Position numbers and translations under genes: made by a program | The notes under the pieces: model-generated | The model's database searches: none | What the model saw: only the letters and a program-made list of their open reading frames with translations | Told to the model about the DNA's origin: nothing | In this document: positions 49,235-60,989 of the stretch, piece by piece | Numbering within the stretch: the first letter of the stretch is position 1 | Layout of the letters: each line of letters opens with the position of its first letter | NCBI GenBank assembly: GCA_001662425.1 | Contig: BDDC01000043.1 | Coordinates: forward strand, 4,130 to 68,129 | Length of the DNA stretch: 64,000 nucleotides | Direction of reading: 5' to 3' | Source of the DNA: Chlamydomonas sphaeroides | Lineage: Eukaryota; Chlorophyta; Chlorophyceae; Chlamydomonadales; Chlamydomonadaceae

Positions 49235-51703
49235 TCGAGATGGCAACGAGGAGGCCGTCACCGGCAATAGTAACTCAGCAACAAGAACCCGCAGTTCGCT
49301 TCGGCATTGAGCAAGTTATCAAAGGAACACAACAGTGTACACGCAAACCTAAAGTACAAATACACTTCGTCCGACGTTTCGTTCGTAACCCGATGACAAC
49401 GAGCGACAGCGACAACGACAGGCGGGATGCGCCTGGCAGGGCCTGTCAGCGGCGCTTTGAGGCGCGTTTGCGCCTGCAGGCTAAGCTCCGCGCCCGGTTG
49501 GTAATCGCAGGGTAACAGAAGCATGGTCCACACAATCCGGACGATTGTCTGGGGAACCCTGCTTCACCGCCTCCCCTGCAGCGCCTGCGCTGCTTTCTGA
49601 CCTCCTGACGACGCTGACCAAGTTCATTCACCGCACTCATGCTCTATCTAACAGGCTCGCTCCTGGATGCGCACGGGCACGGGTTTGGGCACCGCGCCAG
49701 CGGCACGTGATCTTTGTGATGTGATAGCAAGCCTGCCTCAGCAGGGAGCGAGGCTAGGTGCAGGTCCCTTTTTCTTTCACTATGGCTACGTCTTAGCACG
49801 CAACATCCCCCCACCCCCGCCTGGGTTCTCATCCCGCGTGCAGATGGATGGGCATTGCACGCGCGTGTGGCGAGCGCCCAGCGCCGTGAGGCGACTTCCG
49901 CACAAACCAGCACGGCATCGTCTATGCTCAGGCCGGGGGGGCCCCAACCATACGAGCAGAAAGGCGACAACAGGAAACTGCAGGTTTCCGCAAGCAGTGC
50001 GTGACAGGGGAGACGGCTACTGCCTTGCTCGAACCGTTGCGCGAGGCCATGGGCGAGGAGGCCTAGCTACCTCAAGCACATGGCCGACCTAGCGGGGACG
50101 GGGGGTGCGAAGTGCAAGGGCATTCCTAACACCATGATCGATGCGCGGCGCCGCAGCAATGAGGTCAGGGCTGCGTCAGGCCTCTGGGGGCCCTGTGTGG
50201 CCGCCTTCGGCGACTGGGCGATGGTGGCGATTGAGGCGGGGCTGTGCCTGCTGTGTTGCGCCCCCAAGTCGTCGCTTGGTGAGGCGAAGAATCGGAATCC
50301 TGGGAAGAATGTACGCCTCTGTCCCAGTTGCTCTGGCAAGTACAAGTGCGGGGATGGCCGCGTCCGCTGCAAAGGGGTTACCATCGGCACTGTGCAAGCG
50401 TGGTGGACAAGGCTGTCTCTGAGTTCGAGAAGCTTAATAAGCAAGGTGTTAACGGTCAAGTGAACCCTGGTAATGCACTGCCCCACGTGCGCGTGTACGG
50501 TTTCCTGCGTTCGGCCTGGGAGCAACCGTATCCGCCGGTTGGGCGGGCCAAGGGTTGGGTACGTGTCGCACGGCGGCCGATGGGCCGCGGGTCATAGGCT
50601 CGGTCAGAGGAGGGCTCGGTCGCCGCTTGGCACTGGGAATGGCGCTGGGAGTTGTTTTACGGATCAGCAGCCGTCGTGCTAGCTGTGCAACACAGATAGG
50701 TCACACGCAGCTACACGGCGGTTCCGGGCTCGCCCTCACCTATTGCAAACCACCGCTCTGCATACATCGCGTCGCGACCGCAATGCGCTCCGGCAGTCAG
50801 GAGCTGCAGCGCTCCGGCAGTCCTGCCACGCAACATGCGCTTCCAGGAGTTGATCGCCAGGGGTGCCGGGGTATGCCGGGTAGGAGTGGCCGGAACCCAC
50901 CAAGCGCAGCCTGCTCAGCCACACCGTCGATGCCGGCGCTTCAATCCGGTGTCCGACTCGAAGCTCGGCACGCGCCAATGCGCCCCCTGCCGCTGCCCAC
51001 CCCAAGCATCAAGCAAGACACGCTCACACGCCCCGCCGGCGCTGTCAGTCCCCGCCAGGCAGAGCCGGTACCCGCCCGCAACAGCGCCCGCAAGTCCGCA
51101 GCACGCAGCACGCACGTACGGCAACCAGCACGCAACGCGGCGCGGCCTGTACCGTGCTCAGCACCGCACAGCACACCCTAGCCTGGCTAGCCCGAGGACG
51201 GTGGAGCAGCCTCGCCGTACACGCCGCACAGCCTCCGCTTGCTCGCTCGCTCGCACACGTGTAGCACGAGCGCAACACGTACGACGGCAACACGTACGAC
51301 GGCAACCCTGCTCGCCGGCGCTACAGCTTCGACAGTGGTGTGGCCGGTGCCGCCACCGCCCTGCTGGCGTCGTCCGCGCGGTGCTGCCGGTGGGCCATGA
51401 CGTACTGCGCGGCCAGCAGGGCGGGGCGGAGCGAGGTGGGACCAGGGCCGGGAGCGAGGCGAAGGAGGTCGAGGACTCGCTGGGTGCCCCTGTGACAGCG
51501 GTGCGGCGTGCGGCGCGAACAGGCGCGCTCTTCGCATCGCGACACAGGCGAGGGGCCGCCAGAGCGCACTGGCGCGGCACGCACGCGCATCGCGGCCACG
51601 TCGCCCAGCTACCCGAGGTGTGCGGAACGGCGCTGCGAGCTGCGGCCCTATGACGACACGTGCCCACGACACATGACGCATGACCCTCACCCCCCCACCC
51701 ACC
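49235..51703. other. Intergenic stretch with one Cys-rich broken ORF
   Basis: Apart from the Cys-rich reading frame at 50080-50597, no gene is supported. Short tandem repeats are present, such as gcaacacgtacgacg at about 51268-51305. The 3' untranslated region of the thioesterase gene (minus) lies at the right end and the promoter of the SGNH-like gene (minus) at the left end. I found no TGTAA for the thioesterase. Confidence 0.5.
50080..50597 (+). pseudogene. Cys/His-rich reading frame with a probable -1 frameshift
   Basis: From 50080 the frame encodes a protein with CLLCC, CPSC and YKCGDGRVRC. Directly after a run of four G (50374-50377) the coding sense seems to move to another frame, which continues GYHRHCASVVDKAVSEFEKL and runs open to 50597. 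One more G would join the two parts into a single C-x2-C / C-x2-C / C...HRHC zinc-finger-like module. The first frame itself stops at 50463. I do not recognise the full protein; a transposable-element or Volvocales-specific zinc-finger origin is possible. It could be a decayed gene or a homopolymer base-calling error. Confidence 0.4.
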
Positions 51704-54700
51704 CTACCCCTCACGACGCACCTCCATGGCCTCCACCATGGTCTCCGGCAGCACCCGCCGCACGGGGCCGCTCTTGCACACGAAGGAGAAGCTGCAAGAG
51801 GAGGGTGGGGCGGGGAGGGGGGCACGCAAGTGCGCGCGGAGCGGCGCATCACACGTCACGCCAGCGCCGCGCCCCGCGCCGGCTGGCAGCACAGACCGAC
51901 CGACGCGCTGCGGACGCAGGCCAAGACCCGGCAACCGCCCTCGATCGCGCTGTGGCTTGCGAGCAGCCCCGCACACGGCGTCTTGCAGCGCCCCCGCCCA
52001 TCCACACGACCCTCCTGAAGGTGTTGGTGACGACGCTCTGCTCGGGCGCCCCGGGCTCCAGCTTGGTGGCGCGGCAGTGCACCCGCACCACGGGGCCCTC
52101 CGTGTACACCACCTGACAGCCGGCGGGCACGGGGCGAGGGGCCAACATGGGGCACAGCGGCCGTGGGCGGGGCGCGAGGGCGCTGACTTGCTGGTGGGCA
52201 ACGCTGCATGTGGCTGCGGACCAGCCCGAGCCGGCCCTTGCCCACCTGGCCGGTGAGCCGCAGCAGCGTGCCGATGGGCACCGGCAGCAGGAAGGTCACG
52301 TCGTCCATGGATAGCGGGTCACAGTACTCGCCTGTGCGGTCCGTGTACGGCAGTACGGCAGTACGGCACAGAGGTAAGCTGGGGCGTCGCGACATAAGGC
52401 AGGGCGCCAGTGTCCTCCTGCGTCCCTGCTGTCCCCCTGCGTCCCTGCGACCCTGGGACCAAGCCATGCGGGCGCATACGAGACCCGCGCAAAACCGCAG
52501 CCGGGGGCGCGCAACTGCCGCTACCAGCCCCAGGGGACGCCAGGGTCCGCACCCGCGTGCAGCGCGGCGGTGGCGAAGGCGTGCTCGTAAGCCAGGCGCA
52601 GGAGGTGCCTGGCGGGCGGTAGGGCAATGGAAGAGGCAAGACATGGAGCGCGCGTCGGTCATCACCCGCCGTGTGCTGCCGCTGCCCGCTGCGAGTCTGC
52701 CAACGCGGGCCGGGCCTTCCTCGCCGCAGCGCCCGCCCGCGCTCACCCTCCGAAGATGACATCGAACGCGTTGCGGTCTTGGCTGCGGGCCAGAGCACCA
52801 CAGGGCGTGGGCCAGCAAGCGATGCGCTTGCCGCCAAGCATCAGATATCACACACACCCGGCCCCGTGCCAGGCCTCAGCCCAACGAGGGGACCCGCCCC
52901 GCGGCCCTGCCTTCGCCTTCGGCCGCCACACGCCCTCCCAGCCCCGCTCCCTCACCCTCCCTAACCCTCCCTAGCACAGTCCTCCTGCCCTAGCACCTCC
53001 CTGCCTCGCCTCCCTCCCCTCCTCAACCTGTGCATGAGACAGCTGCTCTGCAACAGCGTGCGGCTCATGGGCACCACCTCCACGTGGCCCTGCCCCGGGC
53101 CCGCCGGCTGCGTCAGCGCGCCGCCGCCGCCCGAGCCGGGGCCGGCCCCGCCGCCGCCTGCGGCCGCAGCCGCGCCTGGCGCGACGCGGGCTGCCGCGTG
53201 TGAGCGCATGAGGTCGTGCACCAGCGCCACCTCCTCCACGGAGGGAGGCCGCCGGGCCCAGTGCGCGTCGCGGCGCTGCTGGCGCTGCAGCATGTGGGTC
53301 TGGGAGCGGGCGGGGTGGGGTCGGCGGCGAGGGAGGGGCTTCGGGAGGGGAGGGCGTGGGTTGCCGGCCGGACGGAGCGGTGAGGGAAGTGCAACGTGTG
53401 GGCAGGGTGAGCCGGCGGCTGGAGGCTGGCCGAGAGCCGGCACCTGCGGAGACGCATGGCGCACGCGGGGCCGCGGCTTGCTTTCCCTGCAGCACCTGCA
53501 ACACCGGGCCGCGCGGAGGCCGCGCCACACGTGTGTCGCCGCGCCGGCACTCCCCACCTTGCCCTGCTCGAACAGCGCCTGCTCGCGGGGCGTGCTGAGC
53601 GCCAGCGCCGGCACCTCGGCGGGGCCGGTGCGATCGGGCCGCCGCGAGACCATCACAAAGTAGGCGCAGCCTGCGGCACACGGATCCAGGAACCCGTGAA
53701 GCCGACGGGACGCACGCCTTGCTGCTAGCACCCAAGGCCGGCCCACGAGGCCTGGAGGCGTGTGTTCATCATAATCAACATATACCCGACACGCGACGCC
53801 CTCGGGGATTGGCATGTTAGCCGTGCGTGTGTGAAGCAGGCGGCTGCACCTCGTAGCGGGCAGACCGTGGCCCCAGCGCGCACCTATGAGCGACCAGGCA
53901 CCGCCATCGGACGGCGCGCGCGGGTCCTGCAGCGGGAAGGGAGCACGGCGGCGCCGTGAAGGGCAGGCCGCTTAGCGGTCGAGCGCAAATGCCACAGCAC
54001 GCCAGGGCGGGTGCTGGGCGCTGCGCGGGTGCGGATGATGGACCGCCATGTCAGGCCGCCCACCTTCTTGGACAGCTCGATGAGCACCTCCATGCTGCTA
54101 CGGCCCGCCCACACCACCTGCGGGCAGGGGGCCGAGGGCGGCAATGAGGGCGCAATGAGCGCTTGCTTGTATGAGCGCTGGCGCAAGCCCGCATAGCCTG
54201 GGCAGGCAAGGGAGGCGGCACAGCGCCACGCAACGCCGCTGCAGCAGCAGGGTCAAGCGGGCTGTGAGTGGGGTGCACGCTGCCCAGCCATGCTGTCGCG
54301 CCCTCGGCGCCTTGCTGCCAGTCGCCGCCTACGTCCCAGGCCCCAACACGCGCTGTCGGCTCCTCACAGCGAGCACAAGCTGCCCGCCTCTTTCCCATAC
54401 CATCCACGCCCCAAGGACTCCCGTCGCCTCTGGCTACCCGACCCGCCGACCCTGACCCGCCGGCCCCCCCCCAGGCCACACTGTCTGGTACCGGCACCGT
54501 GCCACGCTCTCCCAGCCCTCACCTGTCCCCAGCCTCCCCCTCCGCCCACCTGCCCCGCCACCCTCAGGTCGTGCGCCATGGTGACCTCCCCCACGCTGGG
54601 GTCCTGCAGCCAGCTGATGCGGTCGATGGCGGCCGTCAGCAGCACCCGCTCCGCCACGCCCGCGTGCCGGGCCGCGATGTCGCCTGTGCGGGGAGGAGCC

Positions 54701-56053
54701 GGGGTTGGGGGGCTGCCCGCAAGTCCTGGCTGTGCGGCCAAGGAGCCGGCCCTGGCCGCGTGCCCGGCCGCCGTGCCACCGTCTATGCGGCCGCCTGTGA
54801 GAGCCAGGGTCCTGCCCCCGGACGCGGCATGGGCGGTGGCCGGCAGGGCGAGGGCAGGGGCGCTCCGTTGCTGCCGGGTTGGCTGCGCACGACGGCGTGG
54901 GAGTCTGTGGCAAGGCGCCACCAAGTCTCACAGGTTGTGCAGGGCTTCTATATCTCCGACACGCGGCTGCGGCCCGCGGGCCTGGCCCACCTGCCAGCGT
55001 GTCCAGGTCCTCCAGCAGCAGGCCGAAGCGCATGCGGTCCGAGGTGAAGCGCTGCGTGCAGGGGGGCCGGGCCGGGCAGGGCAGGGCAGGGCAGGGCAGC
55101 AGGGGCCGAGCCGAGCTCCGGTGCTGGAGGTCATGGAAGGGCACCGGGGCCGGGCAGGGGCCTGCACGCGCTAGGCTCGGCGGGGCACCCGAGCGCGGCC
55201 AGAGCATGCTGTAGCATTGGCAGCTGCTCCTGTTGGGCTGTGTGGCAGATCCTGCCCCCTTGCCCTGGACGTGCTCAAGCCCAAGCGCGCGGGCAGGGCT
55301 GCACCGCCCCACGCCCACCGCGCAACCGCGGCCCCATCAACATGCGGCCCCGCAGCCTTGGCACACCTGATACTGTTCCCGCAGAATCGCGTTCTGCGAG
55401 AAGGGGAACACGAGCTCTAGGTAGGAGTCGCTGGGCGGCCGCTCGGCGGGCTGCTGCGGCGCGGGGCCTGCCTCGGCCTCCGGCAAGGCGCGTCCTGCGG
55501 CAGAGGAAGGGCTGCCGGGCCGGGCCGAGGATGCGGAGGCCATGGCGGCGGCGGCTCTGGACACCCATTCCAGGGGCCCGGGGCCGGAGGTGTCGGCGGG
55601 GTCGTCGGGGCGCGGCTGCGGGAGGGGGCCGGTGCCAAGTGGGATGTGCTTCACAAGTGGAATGGGAGCGAGTGGCCCGTGCCACGGGCTCAACTCAAGC
55701 TCCTGCTTGCCTGCAGCCTCACTTTGTATCTAATCGTCAGGCCACGGGAAGTGACACTGCGGTGCCGGTGCTCGCCGACCTGGGCAAAGGAGAGCAGGGT
55801 GAGCGGTTGGGTTTGGCGGCACGCTCATATGAGCGCTTCGCCGCTATTCGTTGCGTCGAAGTCCAAGTTGCTGCAGCATCATAGAGGTGTGCACCTGGTG
55901 CGTGAAGGGCGTTACCCATTGAAGGTCGGCCGCGACAGCTTGCTTGAGCACCGCGGGCTCCTCCAAGCGCAGCAGTGCCGTTGATAACATCTTGGTCGCC
56001 GCCGTAGTAAAGACAGGCGACGACGATACGCTAGCAGCAATGCGCGTCAACAT
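51704..56053 (-). CDS. Acyl-CoA thioesterase, ACOT9 type (double hot-dog), probably mitochondrial
   Basis: ACOT9-type enzymes hydrolyse acyl-CoA to free acid and CoA with two hot-dog domains. Thirteen minus-strand exons give 507 residues: 56053-55895, 55702-55367, 55051-54991, 54683-54562, 54117-54064, 53926-53884, 53670-53558, 53299-53028, 52782-52747, 52608-52553, 52331-52246, 52112-52015 and 51791-51704. The N terminus (MLTRIAASVSSSPVFTTAATK) looks like a mitochondrial presequence. Hot-dog 1 shows RFGLLLEDLDTLAG and VVWAGRSSMEV. Hot-dog 2 shows DRNAFDVIFGG and DDVTFLLPVPIG. These match ACOT9 motifs in order. A Gly/Ala/Pro-rich linker lies in exon 8. The acceptor of exon 2 is uncertain by a codon. 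The donor after exon 12 is not GT if the conserved F-x-F-x-F strand is kept (see findings). The intron at about 55073-55105 contains a gggca repeat. Confidence 0.87.
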
Positions 56054-56844
56054 TTTGCAGCGTTACGTGTGCTCCCGTGACTGTTCATGGCTTTGGTCTA
56101 GCTAAAATCACTTGCAGTACGTTGACACGTGTATGAAGTTCGCGCGGCTGCGGGCTTGGGTTGGAAACCAGGGTTTGGATCTGGGGTGGGGGGCCTCTGC
56201 ACTCCCCACATTCCCCTTCTGCCCCAGGTGCCCTCCCAGCCGTTTTCCCGCGTCCAACACGCAGGGTTTCTGCGGTACAACGCCGCGGTGGCATGGTGAT
56301 TGGCTCCTCAGGCGGGCACATCATACATCTCCGGCGCAGCAGGGGTGGCCAAAAAAACGAATTCAGGGGTGGCCCTGCTGCGCAGTGCGTGTAGGAGCAG
56401 GATCATCGCCAGGACCATATACGTCAGTTCGCGCCCCACGAGCAGGCGCAGTCAACTGGACACAGCAAACGGAGCACGGCTTGACGGATGGCAGGCCGTT
56501 GGTTTTGTGTGGCTGACGCTGGAGTAGCTGGAGAGGACGGTACTAGGCGGTATGACATGTACCTCCGTGAGACCGGCGAGCAGTGGCCGCGCGGCTTGCA
56601 CGGGTCAACAGGGTTCATCGCACGGCTCAAGATACTGTGGCTTGCACCAGAAGAGGGTAGGATACGCGGTTCCGTCATGCGTCGTACGGCAACCGCTTAG
56701 CTCAGTCGAGAGGCCCGAAAACGGCTCAACAGGTAGAGATGCATCACTCAGAGCATGTACAGTGAGCTACGGCTATGTGTGCGCAGGCGCTTGACGTAAA
56801 ACAGTGAAGCACTTGGTTTTACACGCCCTGTAACGCACACCAGC
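56054..56844. promoter_or_regulatory. Divergent intergenic region, thioesterase and copy C
   Basis: This interval should hold the promoters of the ACOT9-type gene (minus) and family copy C (plus). It has no supported gene. The sequence upstream of copy C does not visibly match that upstream of copy B, so the duplication appears not to include the promoter. Confidence 0.45.
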
Positions 56845-58731
56845 ATGGCGCAGCTCCAGCTGCCATCAAGGCTGCAGCAGGCCGTCACTCGGCGGCCCAG
56901 CCTGGCAAGCGACATCGCATCGTTATCGCACAGGCCGTGGGTACTGGACGTCCATGAGCACCTGCGCGTCAAGCTCGCGCCGCAACGAACGGCTAGCGCG
57001 CTCATTCAGCTAGACAGGCGAGTGTGTGAAGCATGCTGCTCTGGTGTTCGTAGCCAGCCATGTATGCATGATAAACGTGAAATGGCGACTGATGCGCAGC
57101 CGGCGCACGCAGGGCGCTGACTGCGCCGCGTGTGAACAAGTTGTGCGACTGGCTAAACTACGTGTCATGCCACACGTCGACCTAGTAAGTTGTCGTTCGA
57201 CAACTGCTGTCGGAGCGACGGTTGGCCTGGTGTGGCAGGGTGTGCCAGCCCCTTCCGGCTCGCTCGCTCCCACGCCCCCCTGCCGGGTCCAGCGGGTCCC
57301 TCAAGCCTCCGCCATTCCATTTCCTTACTACACCACTTGTGGCTGCTCTGAATCTCGCTCGTGATGTCCCAACGCAGCGTACTCGTCAGCGACATGGAGT
57401 TGGCAATGTCGGACGACACCCGCGTGCGCCGCTCCGCCCAGCTCGTGACGTCGCTGCTATCAGAGCAGGAGCTGTCGGCGCTGGACGGCATCGTGACGTC
57501 CGAGAACCTGGGCAAGGGTGCGTTGCACGGACCTGCCCCCTGCGCGGGCCTGCGCTGGCTGCCTACAAGGGTCCCGAGGGAGCCCGGGGGTGCCTTTCTG
57601 GTCCCGCTTCAGCGTTCTTGTTTGAATTGAGCTATTACCCAGATCGGCCGCTGTCAACCCTAGCACATGAAACCCTCCTCGCTGCCCCGCAGTCATCGAC
57701 GCCCTGCCCAAGCCCAAGGACAGCGGCCTGGGGGCGCTTCTGGAGGAGGCCGAGGCCGCGCTCGATGCCGACCGGGGCGCTGCCGTAGACGCGGCGCTGG
57801 CCTTTGGCGAGCGGGCGGCACGCTGCCAGCTGCCGCAGAAGGTGGGGCCTGGGGCGGTAGTGGCGTGTGGAGAGGTTGTCAACAGCCCCGTACGGCGGAG
57901 CCAAGGGGCTTCAGGGCTGGGCCGGCTGCTCGACTGTGGGGCGGCACGCTGTACCTATGTCACGCCATATTACGTGGATGGCAAAGTGCAGCCGGCTGCT
58001 GACCCATAGAAGAATTCTTAGTTATCAGGTGCCGAGTGTGCGGAAAAGGTAATGCTCGAGAGTGCAGGAGAGCGTTCCCTCAGCGCTGTGAGCGGCTGTC
58101 AGGATTCCTGGCACACGCGGTGCGCCTTTTGTGCACCGGCAGCGCCACGGGGTTGGAGGTGCCCCCTAGGAGTGCAGGGACGTACGGTCCGCTGCCCCTC
58201 CGGCCTTGTCGTGCTGCGGATGCAGTATGTCACGACACCTAGACTACTCTGGACCTCCACTTCTCCGGCCCTCCCCGGCTCCGGACCTCCCCTGCTCCGG
58301 ACCTCCACTACTCCGGACCTCCCCTGCTCCGGACCTCCCCTGCTCCGGACCTCCCCTGCTCCGGACCTCCCCTGCTCCNNNNNNNNNNNNNNNNNNNNNN
58401 NNNNNNNNNNNNNNNNNNNNNNNNNNNNNNNNNNNNNNNNNNNNNNNNNNNNNNNNNNNNNNNNNNNNNNNNNNNNNNNNNNNNNNNNNNNNNNNNNNNN
58501 NNNNNNNNNNNNNNNNNNNNNNNNNNNNNNNNNNNNNNNNNNNNNNNNNNNNNNNNNNNNNNNNNNNNNNNNNNNNNNNNNNNNNNNNNNNNNNNNNNNN
58601 NNTTGTCCTCGCCGCACCTGCTGCCAGCCGCACTGGCGCTGCTGGAGGCCGTGCCGCTGCCGCTGCTGGCGCTGGCGTCGCGCCTGGCTGCCCTGGCGCT
58701 GCCGCCCTGCGGCACCGCCCGCCGCGACTGA
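56845..58731 (+). CDS. Unrecognised 5-exon family protein, copy C (intron 4 and part of exon 5 in a gap)
   Basis: Exons are 56845-57017, 57113-57184, 57378-57517, 57693-57841 and a fifth that begins in or near the N run and ends at 58731. Exon 1 is nearly the same as in copy B (MAQLQLPSRLQQAVTRRPSL). Exon 2 ends CDWLNYVSCHTST, exon 3 holds LSALDGIVTSENLGK, and exon 4 holds VIDALPKPKDSGLG. Visible exon 5 encodes SPHLLPAALALLEAVPLPLL and ends CGTARRD, a different C terminus from copy B. Intron 1 has a GC donor (57018) and intron 2 opens with a strong GTAAGT. The copy lies on the opposite strand from copies A and B, about 45 kb from B. No stop or shift breaks it. With the gap, exon 5 cannot be completed. 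Function unknown. Confidence 0.78.
58280..58602. repeat. 16-bp tandem repeat with assembly gap
   Basis: CTCCGGACCTCCCCTG and close variants repeat from about 58280 to 58378 and run straight into 224 Ns (58379-58602). The array is in intron 4 of copy C. Confidence 0.93.
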
Positions 58732-59105
58732 GCTCCGCATGCACAACTTTGCGCCCTGCTGCTCAAGTGCATGATGCGGTTAGATCATCAGCAGGATCAG
58801 ATGGGATGTATACACGAGGTCGGGGAGAACGCAGGGCATAAGACGTGTCGAATGTTTGCAACCTGCTTGTTTATGTGGTCGCGGCATGTCATGTCTCATG
58901 CGGTCTGAGGGGCTCCCGCGATTGGGTTGCCATGTAGGGCCTGCTGATGCCGAGATGGCGCATGGGGAAAGGCCGCGGGGCCGGCTGCCGGCTGCTGGCC
59001 CCAAGCACGGGCGCGCGCGTGGAGTGCCCTTGGTTGCTGTTGCTGTTTGGGTGCATGTTGGCAGGAGGAGGCTTCCTGGGTGTACCTTGTCAATCATTGT
59101 CAGCA

Positions 59106-59110
59106 TGTAA
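59106..59110 (+). terminator. Candidate polyadenylation signal TGTAA
   Basis: TGTAA about 375 bases after the stop codon of copy C. Confidence 0.4.
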
Positions 59111-60370
59111 GTGTACAGTGCGTGAACATAGTTGTATCGTGTGTACGTCACGTACGTATCTTGGCTTTCAGGGGGGCACGCATATGCAGGCGGCGCGTCG
59201 GTATGGTGGCGGGGCCGTCGTATACAGCATCGACACGGCCGGCCGGCGGGGCGCCCAGAGGATGCATACGGTGATGGCGAATCGTGCTGCTGATGTTGGT
59301 TGTGGGAGTCAAGATGTAGAGACGCGGCGCTTGGCAGGTGAAGGGGCCCACAGATGCCATAGCCGGCTGGCGTTTGGGGTCTGGGCGGGGGCGGCACCCA
59401 CCGTCTTGCCTCGCCGCTGGCCACGCCCCCCGCCGCTGCGTGCATGCGGCCTGTGCAGGGTGCGCCACCCGCTTGATTGGCACCGTACGCTCCGGCGGGT
59501 GTGGTCGCTCACACGTCGCGTCCGGCACCACAACGGTGTGGTGGCGACCCATGCACGCGTGGTGTGGTGTGGCGCGGTCCGACTGGGCGTGGCTTAGGGA
59601 TCGCCGGCTAGGGCGGGGGCAGGGGACCCGCGACAGAACCCAGACGCTGCGTTGCCCGCCACGCTCGGCCCGCGCAAGGCCGCCCGGGACGTCGGAACCG
59701 AAGAAGCACAGCAGCGTTGGCAGCACAGCGCCACCGTCCCTGGGGCACACGAGCGCCCCGCTGCCGCTGCCGCCGCGCGCTGCCCTCCTGCGGCCAACCA
59801 GGGCGCCTGCTGCTGGCCTTCGCCTCCGCCGCGCCGCGCCTGCAGCCGGCACGCCGCGCGCAAGGGGCTCCTGCACCAAAGGCCCGCCACCACCAGCCCA
59901 ATGTACGGCCCTGGCCCGTGCTGGCCTCCGCTGCTCCTGCTGCCCGTGCATGCATGCAGCCGCCATGTACCTCCTGTGCACACGTGCACATCGTGATCCA
60001 CGCTGCCAGCTGGGGCGCGAGTTTCGACTGCTACACAGCTATGCTATAATGTAGCGTGTGAACGCGAGCGTGTGGGGTGTTCTGCGTGGTGCGGCTAGCG
60101 CGCCGCGTAGTAGTACGGCCGCCGCCCTGCCAGGGAAACACTGGCAGTAAGTCCAATAATCTCATGGCTGCAGTCTGCGCGGCCGGCACGGCGGCCGGTG
60201 GTGTTTGCAGCTGCTGCTGCGTGGCGCTTGGTGCGGGTGCCAGCGCTTCGGTTGTCCTGATGCTGCTGACCAACGGCGTACGACGGCGTGCGCACTGGCA
60301 TCCATCGATACCCTGAGGAGGCCTACTTCATGTGGCTGGCCGACTGAAGCCCTGGTCAGCAACCTCAGCT

Positions 60371-60375
60371 TTACA
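60371..60375 (-). terminator. Candidate polyadenylation signal TGTAA
   Basis: TTACA on the plus strand, about 615 bases after the stop of the WLM-PUB gene at 60990. Confidence 0.4.
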
Positions 60376-60989
60376 ATGGACTACACGTGTCGTGGGCGGA
60401 ATGCCAACGTGCGATGCCCTACGCCTGACGAGAGACGTCAGGGTGGGGGCTCCGTCGGGCCCATGACGTGCCTTTCAAGCAAGGGCAGGGGGGAGGGGCA
60501 GACTGCATGTGGCAGCTGCAGGCCCCGCATACGTCGCCACTAACATCCGTGGAGCACTGGCACCCTGCCTACTACTACACGCCAATATTTCGCGAGCATC
60601 AAAATATCACGATAGGCCACTCCCGGCTCCCCTGCGATACGCCACTGCTCCCCCTGCAATGCAATTCGCCCCTCCTGCAATGTTGCTCGCAGAGCTGCCC
60701 ACCTGCATCGCCCGCACCGTGGTCCACGCACAGCATGCCCCCATCGCTGCCCCCGCCGCCTCACACCCCACCAGCTATCGCTCGCCGCCGCAGCGTCACA
60801 CAGTACGTCGACATCGCCGCCAACCCGCCGCCACCTCCAGCAATGCCGCCGCCCGCCGCCCGGCCCCGCCCCACGCACGCCTTCGCCCCGCTCACGCACC
60901 TCCGCCCCACACCCGCCTCCACCCACTGCCCGACCCAGGGCTCCCCGTCGCAGCCAGGCACGCCCCAGCCAGGCCTGCTGCGCCATGCC

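Larger units (their letters stand above)
58732..60989. other. Convergent intergenic region between copy C and the WLM-PUB gene
   Basis: No gene is supported. It contains the 3' untranslated regions of both neighbours. A plus-strand frame at 58947-59597 has a hydrophobic stretch, but no family features or splice support. Confidence 0.5.

Noticed and set aside
58052..58774. 240-residue open frame across the second N run
   Set aside because: Same artefact of Ns and a tandem repeat; only the exon 5 frame of copy C is supported.
58947..59597. Open frame with a hydrophobic stretch resembling a secreted protein
   Set aside because: The hydrophobic part begins about 30 residues in, there is no family motif or splice support, and it lies in the 3' untranslated region between convergent genes.
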